This document shows, piece by piece, positions 35,075 to 45,360 of a stretch of 64,000 nt of DNA. The DNA lies in assembly GCF_014646295.1 (NCBI RefSeq), contig NZ_BMNE01000001.1, positions 1,178,001-1,242,000 of the forward strand, given 5' to 3'. Origin of the DNA: Nocardia rhizosphaerihabitans. Lineage in GTDB: Bacteria; Actinomycetota; Actinomycetes; Mycobacteriales; Mycobacteriaceae. Made by a program: the position numbers and the translations under genes. The notes below the pieces were generated by a model. It made no database searches. It was not told the origin of the DNA and saw only the letters and a program-made list of their open reading frames with translations. Numbering within the stretch: position 1 is the stretch's first letter; every line of letters starts with the position of its first letter.

Positions 35075-35965
35075 TCACTCCCCCGCCGAGGTGTCGGCCG
35101 TGACGTCGGCCCGGCGGCGAGGCAGCAGGTGCGGGTGCGGTGGCGGCGCGGGCGGCGCCGCGACGACGGTGCGCTGCAGCTCGGCCTCGGCCGCGGTGCG
35201 GGCGTGTTCGACATCGGGTTTCCCCGCGATGAGGTCCTGGATGAAGATCTTCGCGCGCACGACCGGGCGCCGGTATCGCCGCTCCCTGGCGATCGCCCTG
35301 CCCATCGTCTTGGGCCGGTTGCCGTAGCGCCACCGGGCCCAGGGCGAGCCGGGGCGGCTGAGCCGGATGGCGCCGATCAGCAGCAGCGGGGTGAAGAACA
35401 TCCCGAACAGCCCGGTCCAGATCTTGCCCTTGGCGATCACCACCCCGGCCAGCAGCAGGTTCAGCACGAGGGTGGCGAGCAGGGCGATGCGGACGCCGAT
35501 CCCGCGCGACTGCCGGAAGTCGTCGTAGTCGAGGAACGTCGCCGGTTGCACGCCGAGCAACAGCAGGCCGGTGACGGCCAGTGCGACGAAGACCGCGTCC
35601 ACCGAGGTCCGGCCCTGCTCCTCCCAGTAGACGTCACGCAGGTAGAAGATCAGGGCGAATTCGTCGAGGACCAGCGCGGCGCCGATCCCGAACAGGGCGG
35701 CCAGCACACTCGAGGTGACCTGGGTGGAGTCCTCGGCGGTCGCGATCAGCCCGATGCCGGTGAGCAGCACCGTGATGACGCCGAACACCATGTGGTGGAT
35801 GTGGGTGTCGCCCGCCTTGATGTTGCCGGGCCACCACCGCACCTTCGCCCTGATCAGCCGCACGCTGATCCGGATGACCACGAAACCGAGGATGAACCCC
35901 AGCAGGAAACACAACAGGGGCAGGCGGCCGCGCGCGATCACTTCGTCTTCGAGCCACCGCTGCAT
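35075..35965 (-). CDS. Hypothetical multi-pass membrane protein
   Basis: 296 residues with about six predicted helices (LPLLCFLLGFILGFVVIRI, HHMVFGVITVLLTGIGLIA, VFVALAVTGLLLLGV, IALLATLVLNLLLAGVVI, TGLFGMFFTPLLLIGAI), an early conserved-looking GDTHIHHMVFG, and a basic/proline-rich cytoplasmic C-terminus. No named family is recognised with confidence. Ends 21 bases before the next gene upstream (tex), so it may be co-transcribed with tex. Confidence 0.8.
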   Translation of the reverse strand: MQRWLEDEVIARGRLPLLCFLLGFILGFVVIRISVRLIRAKVRWWPGNIKAGDTHIHHMVFGVITVLLTGIGLIATAEDSTQVTSSVLAALFGIGAALVLDEFALIFYLRDVYWEEQGRTSVDAVFVALAVTGLLLLGVQPATFLDYDDFRQSRGIGVRIALLATLVLNLLLAGVVIAKGKIWTGLFGMFFTPLLLIGAIRLSRPGSPWARWRYGNRPKTMGRAIARERRYRRPVVRAKIFIQDLIAGKPDVEHARTAAEAELQRTVVAAPPAPPPHPHLLPRRRADVTADTSAGE

Positions 35966-35986
35966 GCCGCCCGCCCTGTCGTCGAG

Positions 35987-38377
35987 TTACTTGCCGAATC
36001 CCGCCCGGCGCAACGCGTCGGCCATGGACCCGCTGGGCTCGGCCGCCGGCTTGCGCTGGTTGCCGCCACGCCCCTGGGCTTGGCTGCGACCCTGCGCCTG
36101 GCCGCGTTCCGCACCCTGTCCACGACCGCCCTGCGGACGGCCCTGACCCCGGCCCTGGCCGCGCGGTGCGCCGCCACCACGATTGTCCCCCTGCGCGGGC
36201 TTGCCCGGCTCGTCATCCAGCCGCAAGCTCAGGCCGATCCGCTGCCGGGCGACGTCGACTTCGAGGACCTTCACCTTCACCACGTCACCGGACTTGACCA
36301 CTTCGCGCGGGTCCTTGACGAAGGTGTGCGACATCGCCGAGACGTGCACGAGGCCGTCCTGGTGCACGCCGACATCGACGAACGCGCCGAAGGCGGCCAC
36401 ATTGGTGACGACACCTTCGAGCACCATGCCCGGCTCCAGGTCGGCGACCTTCTCCACACCGGCGGCGAATTCGGCGGTCTTGAACTCCGGACGCGGGTCG
36501 CGGCCCGGCTTCTCGAGCTCGGCGATGATGTCGCTGACGGTCGGCACACCGAACTTCTCGTCGGTGAAGTCGGCGGGCCGCAGTGCGCGCAGCGTGCCGG
36601 TGTTGCCGATGACCTCGGCCATCGGGCGGCCGGTGTGCTCGAGGATGCGGCGCACGACCGGGTAGGCCTCGGGGTGCACCGCGGAGGTGTCGAGCGGGTC
36701 GTCGCCGCCACGAATACGCAGGAAGCCCGCGCACTGCTCGAAGGCCTTGGGGCCTAGGCGGGGAACCTCGAGCAGGGCGGTCCGGCTGCGGAACGGTCCG
36801 TTCTGGTCGCGGTGCGCCACAATGCTTTCCGCCACCGAGCCGGACACGCCCGACACGCGCGAGAGCAACGGCACCGAGGCGGTGTTCACGTCGACACCGA
36901 CCGCGTTCACCGCGTCTTCGACGACCGCGCCCAGCGAGCGGGCCAGCAGCGTCTCGGAGACGTCGTGCTGGTACTGGCCGACACCGATCGACTTGGGATC
37001 GATCTTCACCAGCTCGGCGAGCGGGTCCTGCAGGCGGCGGGCGATGGAGACCGCGCCGCGCAGCGATACGTCCATGTCGGGCAGTTCGGCCGAGGCGTAG
37101 GCCGAGGCCGAGTACACCGAGGCGCCCGCCTCCGACACCACGATCTTGGTCGGCTTGTTCTCGGGGATGCGCGAGATCAGTTCGGTGGCAAGGGCATCGG
37201 TCTCGCGGGAGGCGGTGCCGTTGCCGATGGCGATGAGCTCGACATTGAACCGGGCGACCAGCGCGGCCAGCACGGCCAGGGACTTCTCGGTCTGGCCCTG
37301 CGGCTTGTGCGGGTAGATGACCTCGGTCGCCACGGCCTTGCCGGTGGCGTCGACCACCGCGACCTTCACGCCGGTGCGGTAGCCGGGGTCGAGGCCCATG
37401 GTGGTGCGGGTGCCCGCCGGTGCGGCGAGCAGCAGGTCGCGCAGGTTCGCGGCGAACACGTCGACCGCGTCCTTCTCCGCCGCCTGCCGCAACCGCATCC
37501 TGGTGTCGATGCCCAGGCTCACCTGCAGCTTGGTGCGCCAAGCCCAGCGCACCGTGTCGAGCAGCCAGGGATCGGCCGGGCGGCCCTGATCGGCGATGCC
37601 GAAGGCGACCGCGATGCGGCCCTCGTAGATGGTGCGCGCGCCGGGCTCCGGCTCTTCGGTGTCGGGTTCCAGGTGCAGGGTGAGCACCTCTTCCTTCTCA
37701 CCGCGCAGCAGCGCCAGGATCCGGTGCGACGGCAGCTTGTGGAAGGGCTCGCTGAACTCGAAGTAGTCGGCGAACTTGGCGCCCGCCTCTTCCTTGCCCG
37801 CGCGCACCGTCGAGGTGACCTGGCCGCGGTTCCACATGAGCTCGCGGAGTTCACCGACCAGGTCGGCGTCCTCGGCGAAGCGTTCGACGAGGATCGCGCG
37901 GGCGCCGTCGAGCTGTTCGGCGGTGTAGCCGGCCGGGTCGGTGGTCGGGTCGCCGATCAGGGCGTCGGCCACCGGCTCGTGGCCGGCTTCGCGGGCGATC
38001 TGGGCCTTGGTGCGGCGCTTGGGCTTGTACGGCAGGTAGATGTCTTCGAGGCGGGCCTTGGTCTCGGCGAGCATGATCTGCTGGTGCAGCGCCGGGTCGA
38101 GTTTGCCTTGGCCGCGGATGGATTCGATGATCGCGCCGCGGCGTTCGTCGAGCTCACGCAGGTAGCCGAGCCGCTCGTCGAGCTGGCGCAGCTGGGCATC
38201 GTCGAGGCCGCCGGTGACCTCCTTGCGGTAGCGCGCGATGAACGGCACCGTCGAGCCGCCGTCGAGCAATTCGACGGCGGCACGGACCTGGGTCTCGCGC
38301 ACCCCCAGCTCGTCGGCGATCCGCCTGCCCACGCTGGCGAGGATGGTCGGTGTGTCGGTCTCGGGCGCTGTCGTCAC
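35987..38377 (-). CDS. tex: Tex-family RNA-binding transcription accessory protein
   Basis: 796 residues in the Tex order: N-terminal helical domain (VPFIARYRKEVTGGLDDAQLRQL), YqgF-like RNase fold (GLDPGYRTGVKVAVVDATGK), helix-hairpin-helix motifs (NAVGVDVNTAS, LLSRVSGVSGSVA) and an S1 RNA-binding domain (GMVLEGVVTNVAAFGAFVDVG). A C-terminal Gly/Arg/Gln-rich tail of about 70 residues is added. The GTG at 38377 is chosen; the frame runs on upstream only through the antisense-free part of the neighbouring gene. Tex influences transcription and stress tolerance in several bacteria. Confidence 0.93.
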   Translation of the reverse strand: MTTAPETDTPTILASVGRRIADELGVRETQVRAAVELLDGGSTVPFIARYRKEVTGGLDDAQLRQLDERLGYLRELDERRGAIIESIRGQGKLDPALHQQIMLAETKARLEDIYLPYKPKRRTKAQIAREAGHEPVADALIGDPTTDPAGYTAEQLDGARAILVERFAEDADLVGELRELMWNRGQVTSTVRAGKEEAGAKFADYFEFSEPFHKLPSHRILALLRGEKEEVLTLHLEPDTEEPEPGARTIYEGRIAVAFGIADQGRPADPWLLDTVRWAWRTKLQVSLGIDTRMRLRQAAEKDAVDVFAANLRDLLLAAPAGTRTTMGLDPGYRTGVKVAVVDATGKAVATEVIYPHKPQGQTEKSLAVLAALVARFNVELIAIGNGTASRETDALATELISRIPENKPTKIVVSEAGASVYSASAYASAELPDMDVSLRGAVSIARRLQDPLAELVKIDPKSIGVGQYQHDVSETLLARSLGAVVEDAVNAVGVDVNTASVPLLSRVSGVSGSVAESIVAHRDQNGPFRSRTALLEVPRLGPKAFEQCAGFLRIRGGDDPLDTSAVHPEAYPVVRRILEHTGRPMAEVIGNTGTLRALRPADFTDEKFGVPTVSDIIAELEKPGRDPRPEFKTAEFAAGVEKVADLEPGMVLEGVVTNVAAFGAFVDVGVHQDGLVHVSAMSHTFVKDPREVVKSGDVVKVKVLEVDVARQRIGLSLRLDDEPGKPAQGDNRGGGAPRGQGRGQGRPQGGRGQGAERGQAQGRSQAQGRGGNQRKPAAEPSGSMADALRRAGFGK

Positions 38378-38424
38378 GACCGCAGAGACTACCGCGCTTC
38401 CCCGACACCCGGCCGACTCCCAGG

Positions 38425-40038
38425 TCAGGCGAGCAGATCCCTGGCCAGTTCCCGCATCTCCGCTTTGCGGATCTTGCCGGTGACCGTCATCGGGAACTCG
38501 TCGACCACATGCACGTAGCGCGGGATCTTGTAGTGGGCAAGGCGACCGGTGCAGAAGTCGCGAATCGCGGCGGCGTCGAGAACGGGGGCGCCCTCGCGCA
38601 GCCGGAGCCAGACCATGAGTTCCTCGCCGTACTTCTCGTCGGGGACGCCGATCACCTGGGCGTCGACGATATCGGGGTGGGTGTAGAGGAATTCCTCGAT
38701 TTCGCGGGGGTAGATGTTCTCGCCGCCGCGGATCACCATGTCCTTGATCCGGCCGGTGACCGAGAGGTAGCCGTCGTCGTCCATCACGCCGATGTCGCCG
38801 GTGTGCATCCAGCGGGCGGCGTCGATCGCCTCGGCCGTCTTGTCGGGCTGGTCCCAGTAGCCGAGCATCACCGAATAGCCGCGGGTACACAGTTCGCCCG
38901 CCTCGCCACGCGGCAGGGTGCGCCCGCTCGCCGGGTCGATCACCTTGACCTCGAGATGCGGGCCGACGCGGCCGACGGTGGCGGTGCGGCGGTCGATGCT
39001 GTCGTCGCGGCGGGTCTGGGTGGACACCGGCGACGTCTCGGTCATGCCGTAACAGATCGCGACCTCGGCCATCCCCAGCTGCTCGATCACCCGTTTCATC
39101 ACCTCCACCGGGCACGGCGAGCCCGCCATGATGCCGGTGCGCAGGCTCGACAGGTCGGCGGTGGCACCGGCGTCGAGCTCGGCGAGCATCGCGATGAACA
39201 TGGTCGGCACGCCGTAGAGGGAGGTGCAGCGCTCGGCGGCGACAGCGGCCAGGGTCGCGGCGGGATCGAACGACGGCGCCGGAATCACCACGGCCGCACC
39301 GTGCGAGGTCGCCGCGAGATTGCCCATCACCATCCCGAAGCAGTGGTAGTACGGCACCGGCACGCAGATCCGGTCGGCCGCGGTGTAGCCGCACAGCTCG
39401 CCGACGAAGTAGCCGTTGTTGAGGATGTTGTGGTGGCTCAGCGTCGCGCCCTTCGGGAAACCCGTTGTCCCCGAGGTGTACTGGATGTTGATCGGGTCGT
39501 CGGCGGACAGCGTCGCGGCGATCGCGGCCAGTCGCGCGGCATCGGGCGCCGTGGCCACCACCCGCTGCCACTGTTCGGTCCCGAGGATCAGCACCTGTTC
39601 CAGGGCGGGGCAGTTCGGCCGCACCTGTTCGGTCATCGCCACATAGTTCGAGGTCTTGAACTCCGGCGCGGCGATCAGCAGCCGCACGCCCGCCTGACCG
39701 AGGACGTACTCGAGTTCGCTGGTGCGGTAGGCGGGATTGATATTGACCAGGATCGCGCCCAGTTTCGCCGTGGCGTACTGGACCAGGAACCATTCGGCGC
39801 AGTTGGGCGCCCAGATCCCGACCCGTTCGCCCGCGGCGATACCGCTCGCGGCCAGGCCGGTCGCGACGGCGTCGACGGCCGCGCCGAGCTCGCGATAGGT
39901 CCAGCGACGGCCGGTCGGCCGGTCGATCAGCGCTTCGTTGTCCGGATACGCCGCGACGGTGCGGTCGAGATTTGCGCCGATGGTGTCGCCGAGCAGCGGG
40001 GTTTCGGCGAGTCCACAGGTGTAGCTCAGTTCGGGCAT
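38425..40038 (-). CDS. Acyl-CoA synthetase (AMP-forming, FadD35-like)
   Basis: 537-residue ANL-superfamily ligase. AMP-binding motifs are [47 protein letters not shown] and the catalytic lysine in [14 protein letters not shown]. It activates medium or long fatty acids to acyl-CoA through acyl-AMP. It is translationally coupled (TGATG, one-base overlap) to the upstream ligase at 40038-41666. The precise chain length is not readable from sequence. Confidence 0.92.
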   Translation of the reverse strand: MPELSYTCGLAETPLLGDTIGANLDRTVAAYPDNEALIDRPTGRRWTYRELGAAVDAVATGLAASGIAAGERVGIWAPNCAEWFLVQYATAKLGAILVNINPAYRTSELEYVLGQAGVRLLIAAPEFKTSNYVAMTEQVRPNCPALEQVLILGTEQWQRVVATAPDAARLAAIAATLSADDPINIQYTSGTTGFPKGATLSHHNILNNGYFVGELCGYTAADRICVPVPYYHCFGMVMGNLAATSHGAAVVIPAPSFDPAATLAAVAAERCTSLYGVPTMFIAMLAELDAGATADLSSLRTGIMAGSPCPVEVMKRVIEQLGMAEVAICYGMTETSPVSTQTRRDDSIDRRTATVGRVGPHLEVKVIDPASGRTLPRGEAGELCTRGYSVMLGYWDQPDKTAEAIDAARWMHTGDIGVMDDDGYLSVTGRIKDMVIRGGENIYPREIEEFLYTHPDIVDAQVIGVPDEKYGEELMVWLRLREGAPVLDAAAIRDFCTGRLAHYKIPRYVHVVDEFPMTVTGKIRKAEMRELARDLLA

Positions 40039-41666
40039 CAGCGGATCTCCTTGCCGCGCAGCACGAATCGCTGCACCTTGCCACTCGGGGTCTTGGGCAG
40101 ACTCGGTACGAAATGGACCGTCCGCGGATAGGCGTGCGCGGCGAACTTGTCCTTGACCAGCTGCTGGAGTTCGGCGGCCAGCTCGGCGCTGCCGTCGGCG
40201 CCGTCGCGCAGCACGACGAAGGCTTCGAGTACCTCGCCGCGCAGCTCGTCCGGCATCCCGACGACGGCGGCCTCGGCGACCTGACCGTGCAGGACCAGCA
40301 CGCTCTCGACCTCGAACGGGCCGATCCGGTAGCCCGCCATGATGATCACGTCGTCATCGCGCGAGCTGAAGTGGAAGAAGCCGTCGGCGTCGCGGGCGCC
40401 CACGTCACCGGTGAGGTACCAGCGGCCGTCGGCGGTGTAACGGCTCGCGGTGCGTTCGGGGGCGTCGAGGTAGCCGAGGAACCACAGCAGCGGGCTGTGA
40501 TCGGTGTCGATGGCGACGCGGCCGATCTCGCCGGGCGCGGCCTCGGTGTCGGCGTCCTCGGCCAGGACCGCACAGGTCCAGCCGGGCAGCTGGGACCCCA
40601 TCGAGCCGAGCGGCGCGGGCCGGTCGACGGCGGGGTGCCAGGCGTGGCAGATGACCATGCCGTGCTCGGTCTGTCCGTAGTGATCGCGCACGGCGACGCC
40701 GAGCGCGCGTTCCGACCAGGCGACGACGTCCGGCGTGAGCGGCTCCCCCGCCGACGATGCCCGGCGCAGCGCGATCCCCTCGGGGACCGCGCCCGCGCGC
40801 AGCGCACGGTAGACCGTCGGCGCCGCGGCGAAGTTGGTGACGCCGAAGCGGCGCAGCACGTCCAGGGTGAGCGGTGCGGAGAAGCCCGCGTGCAGCAGCA
40901 GGCTGCGCACGCCGGTCGCCAGCGGGGCGAGGATCGCGTAGTAGAGGCCGTAGGCCCAGCCCGGGTCGGCCGCGTTCCAGTAGACGTCCTCGGGACGCAC
41001 ATCCAGGGCGAACTCCTGGTAGGCGTGGAAGGAAGCCAGGGCGCGCACCGGGATCGGCACGCCCTTGGGCGTACCCGTGGTGCCGCTGGTGAACAGCTGG
41101 ACCAGCAGGCCGTCACCGCCGACCACCACCGGGACCGCGCGGGGATCGTCGGAGCGGTGCGCGGCGATCAGATCGTCGAACGACAGCGCATCGGGGATAT
41201 CAGCCGCGCCCACGACGATCGTGCGGCGCTCGGGATCGGCGGGAATGTCCTCGCCCACAGCCAGTTTCGGTGCCTGATCGGCATCGACGACGACCACCTC
41301 GGCATGACTCGCAGCGAGCCGGAAGCCGATGGCGGGCGGCGCGAACGCGGTGAACAGCGGCACGTGCACCGCACCGCGGCGCCAGATGCCGAGCAGCGCG
41401 ACCACCAGATCGGCCGACTTCGCCATCAACGTCGCCACCCGATCCCCGGGGCCGACGCCGAGCTCGGCCAGCGCCGCCGCGAACCGGGCCGACCGCTCAC
41501 GCAGCTCGCCGTAGGTCAGCTCGTGCGCACTCAGATCCGACTCGACCACCGTGAACGCGACCCGATCGGCCGGATGCCGGTCACACAGCAACACGGCCGC
41601 GCAGGCCTCCGGTCCGTCGTAACAGTCGAGCAGGTCGCGCACCCGCGCGTCCAGGTCGGTACTCAT
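40038..41666 (-). CDS. AMP-dependent acyl/acetyl-CoA synthetase-like ligase
   Basis: 542 residues, ANL superfamily: [15 protein letters not shown] (A3), YGQTEHGM (A5), [23 protein letters not shown] (A7-A8) and the catalytic lysine in [13 protein letters not shown]. It resembles acetyl/propionyl or medium-chain acyl-CoA synthetases. The ATG at 41666 has GAGGAGA at ideal spacing and replaces an ATG at 41681. It lies first in a two-ligase operon divergent from a GAF-LuxR regulator, its probable controller. Confidence 0.9.
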   Translation of the reverse strand: MSTDLDARVRDLLDCYDGPEACAAVLLCDRHPADRVAFTVVESDLSAHELTYGELRERSARFAAALAELGVGPGDRVATLMAKSADLVVALLGIWRRGAVHVPLFTAFAPPAIGFRLAASHAEVVVVDADQAPKLAVGEDIPADPERRTIVVGAADIPDALSFDDLIAAHRSDDPRAVPVVVGGDGLLVQLFTSGTTGTPKGVPIPVRALASFHAYQEFALDVRPEDVYWNAADPGWAYGLYYAILAPLATGVRSLLLHAGFSAPLTLDVLRRFGVTNFAAAPTVYRALRAGAVPEGIALRRASSAGEPLTPDVVAWSERALGVAVRDHYGQTEHGMVICHAWHPAVDRPAPLGSMGSQLPGWTCAVLAEDADTEAAPGEIGRVAIDTDHSPLLWFLGYLDAPERTASRYTADGRWYLTGDVGARDADGFFHFSSRDDDVIIMAGYRIGPFEVESVLVLHGQVAEAAVVGMPDELRGEVLEAFVVLRDGADGSAELAAELQQLVKDKFAAHAYPRTVHFVPSLPKTPSGKVQRFVLRGKEIR

Positions 41667-41751
41667 CGCAGTTCTCCTCAACGGGCCACCAGGTCTGTCC
41701 TAGAATGTGGCACACCTCACGTACGCCACTACCCCCGAAAAGGGGTGACCG

Positions 41752-42603
41752 ATGCCGGCCACTTCCCTGTTGCGTCCCCGCGACGGCGATGCGCTGCGCG
41801 CCGAGATCCGCTGGGTCGCGCGCAGGGCGAACGTCCCGGTGGTCTTCGGCGGGCCGGTCGACGAGGACACGCTGCTGCTCACCGAGTTCGTCGGCACGGT
41901 CACCACCGGGCTGCGTGGGCTGTCGGTACTGCGCACCGCCGGGCTCGGCGGGCGGGTGATGGAGCACCACCGACCGGCCGCGGTGGCCGACTACCGGGGC
42001 GCGTCCTCGATCACCCACCACTACGACGGGCCGGTCTGTGGCGAGGGACTGCGGTCGATTGTCGCCGTTCCGGTCGTGGTGGCCGACCGACCCCGTGCCG
42101 TGCTCTACGCGGCCACCAGGGGCACCAGCCCGCTCGGCGATCGAACCACGGAGGTGATCGTGCAGGCAGGCAGGCGGCTGGCGACCGAGATCGCGATCCG
42201 CGACGAGGTGGATCGACGGGTCAGGATGCTCGAACTCACGACCCCGGCCCCGGCCGCCACCCCCGCGATCGCGGAGGAACTGCGCGAGATTCACGCCGAA
42301 CTGCGGGCCATGGCGACCGCCGCAGGCGATGCGGCGCTGCGCGAGCGGCTCTCGGGTGTGTGCGATCGGCTGACCGGTGTGCTGGCGGGCGAGTCGGCGG
42401 ACGAGGTACCGCGGCTGTCCCGGCGCGAGCTCGACGTGCTCGCGCAGATCGCGCTCGGCTGCACGAATCAGGAAGCGGCGCTGCGCCTGTCGCTCGGAGC
42501 GGAAACCGTCAAGAGCTACCTGCGGCAGGCGATGACCAAGCTCGACGCGCGAACCCGGCACGAGGCGGTGGCGCTGGCACGGCGTCATCGCCTGCTGCCC
42601 TGA
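41752..42603 (+). CDS. GAF-LuxR family transcriptional regulator
   Basis: 283 residues. A GAF-like sensor domain (about 20-165; GEGLRSIVAVPVVVADRPRAVLY) is joined by a helical linker to a C-terminal LuxR/GerE helix-turn-helix (LSRRELDVLAQIALGCTNQE then VKSYLRQAMTKLDARTR). No receiver domain, so the effector is probably a small molecule. It is divergent from two acyl-CoA ligases, 85 bases apart. Activator or repressor status is unknown. Shine-Dalgarno AAGGGG at 41739. Confidence 0.9.
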   Translation: MPATSLLRPRDGDALRAEIRWVARRANVPVVFGGPVDEDTLLLTEFVGTVTTGLRGLSVLRTAGLGGRVMEHHRPAAVADYRGASSITHHYDGPVCGEGLRSIVAVPVVVADRPRAVLYAATRGTSPLGDRTTEVIVQAGRRLATEIAIRDEVDRRVRMLELTTPAPAATPAIAEELREIHAELRAMATAAGDAALRERLSGVCDRLTGVLAGESADEVPRLSRRELDVLAQIALGCTNQEAALRLSLGAETVKSYLRQAMTKLDARTRHEAVALARRHRLLP

Positions 42604-42946
42604 TGTGGAATGCGTCACGCTCTCGGGCGCAGATCCGTCACGGTGAGCGCCCGTGCGCGAGCTCGGCGATCCGGCTGCTGCTCGTTTCACACTTCGCTCA
42701 CGCTCAGCGCGCCGAGTGTCAGGGACGCCGAATCACCCACGGGCGCACGGCCTGTCCAGGGCACATAGGCGTGGTGACCGGTCGGGGGCGTCCGTCGCAC
42801 CGAGTACCGCGGTCACAGAACACATTCCGGATGGAACGAGCAATCCTCACCTTGGACGATGACACAACGAATGACCCTGATGAATACCCAAACATCTTTA
42901 GGACAAAACAATCTCGGCGTCCATCCCGACCGGTACCGTCGGTCCG
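42604..42946. other. 343-bp gap, no gene seen
   Basis: Between the LuxR gene and the VOC gene. The segment 42830-42930 is A+T-rich relative to the window and may hold the VOC promoter. Open frames through it are shadows without product similarity. Confidence 0.4.
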
Positions 42947-43315
42947 ATGACGGAGCCTTTTCAATTGGCCGGCGTCTCGCTGGACTGTGACGACCCCGAG
43001 TCCCTCGCTCGCTTCTACCTCGGGCTGCTCGGTGGCCGTGTGCTGTGGAACGACGCCCACAGCGTGGGTATCCGCATACCGTCGGGGCTGACCCTGGCAG
43101 CGCAACGCGTCGAGAACTACTTCCCGCCGCAATGGCCGGGCAGCGCCGCGGTACAGCTGGAACTGGCCGCCGACGCCGACCTGGATCTGTGTGAGCAGCA
43201 CGCGCTGGCGATCGGCGCCAAACCCGCTCCGGTGCAACAGGATCCGCGCTGGCGGGTGTTGCTCGACCCGGCCGGGCACCCGTTCGCCATCACCACCCGC
43301 GCCGCGTCGATGTAG
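42947..43315 (+). CDS. VOC-family (glyoxalase-like) protein
   Basis: 122 residues with the paired beta-alpha-beta-beta-beta units of vicinal oxygen chelate proteins: LAGVSLDCDDPESLARFYLGLLGG at the start and WRVLLDPAGHPFAI at the end. The substrate cannot be assigned; small stand-alone VOC proteins include dioxygenases, isomerases and resistance proteins. Convergent with trmD, 7 bases between stops. Confidence 0.85.
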   Translation: MTEPFQLAGVSLDCDDPESLARFYLGLLGGRVLWNDAHSVGIRIPSGLTLAAQRVENYFPPQWPGSAAVQLELAADADLDLCEQHALAIGAKPAPVQQDPRWRVLLDPAGHPFAITTRAASM

Positions 43316-43322
43316 GCAGGCG

Positions 43323-44006
43323 TTACTGCTCCGGCAGTAGATCCGGCCTGCGTTCGCGGGTGCGTTCCAGGGACTGCTCGTGGCGCCACGCGGCCACCTT
43401 GGCGTGATCGCCGGACAGCAGGATCGGCGGCACGTCCAGGCCGCGCCACGAGACCGGGCGGGTGTAGCTCGGCCCTTCCAGGAGTCCGTCGGAGAACGAA
43501 TCCTCCTGGTGGGACTGCTGATTGCCGAGCACGCCGGGGATCAGCCGGACCACGGCCTCGGTCATCACCAGCACGGCGGCCTCGCCGCCGATGAGGACGT
43601 AGTCGCCGATGCTCACCTCTTCGACGCGGACGCGGCGGGCGGCATCGTCGAACACGCGCTGATCGATGCCCTCGTAGCGACCGCACGCGAAGACGAGGTG
43701 CTTCTCGGTGGACCAGCGTTGCGCGGTGGCCTGGGTGAACGGCACACCGGCCGGAGTGGGGACGACGAGCAGGGCGTCGTCGGGGCACACCGCGTCGAGC
43801 GCGTCGCCCCAGACGGTGGGCTTCATGACCATGCCCGGACCGCCGCCGTAGGGCGAATCGTCGACGGACTTGTGCACGTCGTGGGTCCAATCCCGCAGAT
43901 CGTGCACGCCGATCGAGATCAGGCCCTTGTCGACGGCCTTGCCGAGCAGCGCGGTCCGCAGCGGCTCGAGATATTCCGGGAAGATCGTGACGACGTCGAG
44001 TTGCAC
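43323..44006 (-). CDS. trmD: tRNA (guanine-37-N1)-methyltransferase
   Basis: 227-residue SPOUT methylase: [38 protein letters not shown] and the knotted [19 protein letters not shown]. It makes m1G37 in tRNAs to prevent frameshifting. GTG start at 44006, 3 bases after the rimM stop. Last gene of rpsP-khpA-rimM-trmD. Confidence 0.97.
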   Translation of the reverse strand: MQLDVVTIFPEYLEPLRTALLGKAVDKGLISIGVHDLRDWTHDVHKSVDDSPYGGGPGMVMKPTVWGDALDAVCPDDALLVVPTPAGVPFTQATAQRWSTEKHLVFACGRYEGIDQRVFDDAARRVRVEEVSIGDYVLIGGEAAVLVMTEAVVRLIPGVLGNQQSHQEDSFSDGLLEGPSYTRPVSWRGLDVPPILLSGDHAKVAAWRHEQSLERTRERRPDLLPEQ

Positions 44007-44009
44007 GAA

Positions 44010-44534
44010 TTACTCCGGATCGAGCAGGCCCTCGGGCGGGGTGATGACCACCAGTCCATCGGCGATCGACACGGTCGGCACGATGGCGGTGACAAAGGGA
44101 ACGAGAATTTCGCGGCCGTCGTCGGCGGCGCGCACCGACAGCAGTTCACCCGCGGCCGAATGCAGCACCTCGGTGACCTCGCCGACGATGGTGCCGTCGG
44201 TGAGCTCGACGCGCAGGCCTTCGAGCTCGTGGTCGTAGAAGGCGTCCTCGTCGTCGGACGGCGGCAGGGACTCGCTGTCGACGACGAACAGCATGCCGCG
44301 CAGTGCGTCGGCGGCGGTGCGGTCGTCGATGCCGTCGACGAACACCAGAAGCCGGCCCGAGTGCTCTCGGGCCGACTTCACGGTGTAGTCACGGGTCGCC
44401 GCGGATTTCGGCATCCTGCCGTGCAGGGTGGCACCGGGGGCGAACCGGAGTTCCGGCTCGTCGGTACGCACCTCGACGACGAGTTCGCCGCGCACGCCGT
44501 GCGACTTGGCGACTCGACCTACGACGAGTTCCAT
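44010..44534 (-). CDS. rimM: Ribosome maturation factor RimM
   Basis: 174 residues: N-terminal RimM barrel (LVVGRVAKSHGVRGELVVEVRTDEP) and C-terminal PRC-barrel (YDHELEGLRVE and EILVPFVTAIVPTVSIADG). It assists 16S rRNA processing and assembly of the 30S head. ATG at 44534 directly follows the khpA stop. Confidence 0.97.
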   Translation of the reverse strand: MELVVGRVAKSHGVRGELVVEVRTDEPELRFAPGATLHGRMPKSAATRDYTVKSAREHSGRLLVFVDGIDDRTAADALRGMLFVVDSESLPPSDDEDAFYDHELEGLRVELTDGTIVGEVTEVLHSAAGELLSVRAADDGREILVPFVTAIVPTVSIADGLVVITPPEGLLDPE

Positions 44535-44777
44535 CTAGGCGTCGGTGTCGACCACGTCGACCCGGATCCCACGGCCGCCGATACCGGCGACCAGGGTGCG
44601 CAGCGCGGTCGCGGTACGACCGCCGCGCCCGATCACCTTGCCCAGGTCCTCAGGATGGACGTGCACCTCGACGGTGCGTCCGCGACGGCCGGTGATCAGC
44701 TCGACGCGGACGTCGTCGGGGTTGGCGACGATGCCGCGAACCAGATGTTCGACGGCATCGGCAACAACGGCAGTCAT
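44535..44777 (-). CDS. khpA: KH-domain RNA-binding protein KhpA
   Basis: 80 residues, a single KH domain with the GxxG loop in VIGRGGRTATALRTLV. Small RNA-binding KhpA proteins act with KhpB in cell-envelope and sRNA regulation in other bacteria. Its start overlaps the rpsP stop by one base and its stop abuts rimM. Confidence 0.95.
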   Translation of the reverse strand: MTAVVADAVEHLVRGIVANPDDVRVELITGRRGRTVEVHVHPEDLGKVIGRGGRTATALRTLVAGIGGRGIRVDVVDTDA

Positions 44778-45214
44778 TACTCGGCAGCCTCGGTGGCGGC
44801 TTCCTCAGCGGCAGCCTCGTCCTTCTTGGCGGCCTTCTTCTTGGGGGTGACAGCCTCGGCGACGGGCTCGTTGTCGGCGGCGGCCAGCGCGGCGTTGAAC
44901 AGGTCCAGCTTGGACGGCTTGGCGGCCTTCACCTTGAGGGTGCCCTCGGTGCCCGGCAGGCCCTTGAACTTCTGCCAGTCGCCGGTGATCTCCAGCAGAC
45001 GCTGCACCGACTCGGTCGGCTGCGCGCCGACGGACAGCCAGTACGCCACGCGATCGGCGTCGATCTCGATCAGCGAAGGCTCTTCCTTCGGGTGGTACTT
45101 GCCGATGGCCTCGATGGCCCGGCCGTCACGACGGGTGCGGGCGTCGGCAACCACGACGCGGTACTGCGGGTTGCGGATCTTGCCCAGGCGGGTGAGCTTG
45201 ATGCGAACAGCCAT
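44777..45214 (-). CDS. rpsP: 30S ribosomal protein S16
   Basis: 145 residues. The S16 core is in the first 80 ([34 protein letters not shown]). A C-terminal Ala/Lys/Glu-rich tail of about 60 follows, as in other actinobacteria. First gene of its operon, with a promoter about 150 bases upstream. Confidence 0.97.
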   Translation of the reverse strand: MAVRIKLTRLGKIRNPQYRVVVADARTRRDGRAIEAIGKYHPKEEPSLIEIDADRVAYWLSVGAQPTESVQRLLEITGDWQKFKGLPGTEGTLKVKAAKPSKLDLFNAALAAADNEPVAEAVTPKKKAAKKDEAAAEEAATEAAE

Positions 45215-45360
45215 GCTGATCTGCCTCTTTCGATAGTTGGTCACCACGCGATTCGGCGACCCACATGGTCTGCGGGTCCGGTTTCGCGCATGGAGTGTGT
45301 GACCGCCGCGCGGTACGTAACCGGAGACGGGCTGACACTGTCCAGGAAGGACGGTTGACC

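Noticed and set aside
35987..40084. Single 1365-codon reading through tex and the acyl-CoA ligase region
   Set aside because: The N-terminal 560 codons are an out-of-frame reading of the ligase gene on the same strand; the GTG at 38377 gives the normal Tex length.
39972..42950. 992-codon plus-strand frame
   Set aside because: Antisense to the acyl-CoA ligases and crossing the LuxR gene in another frame; no conserved motif.
43380..45236. 618-codon plus-strand frame over trmD-rimM-khpA-rpsP
   Set aside because: Shadow of four certain genes.
45215..45360. Riboswitch in the rpsP leader
   Set aside because: The leader is about 140 bases but no known riboswitch core or ribosomal-protein leader motif was recognised by eye.
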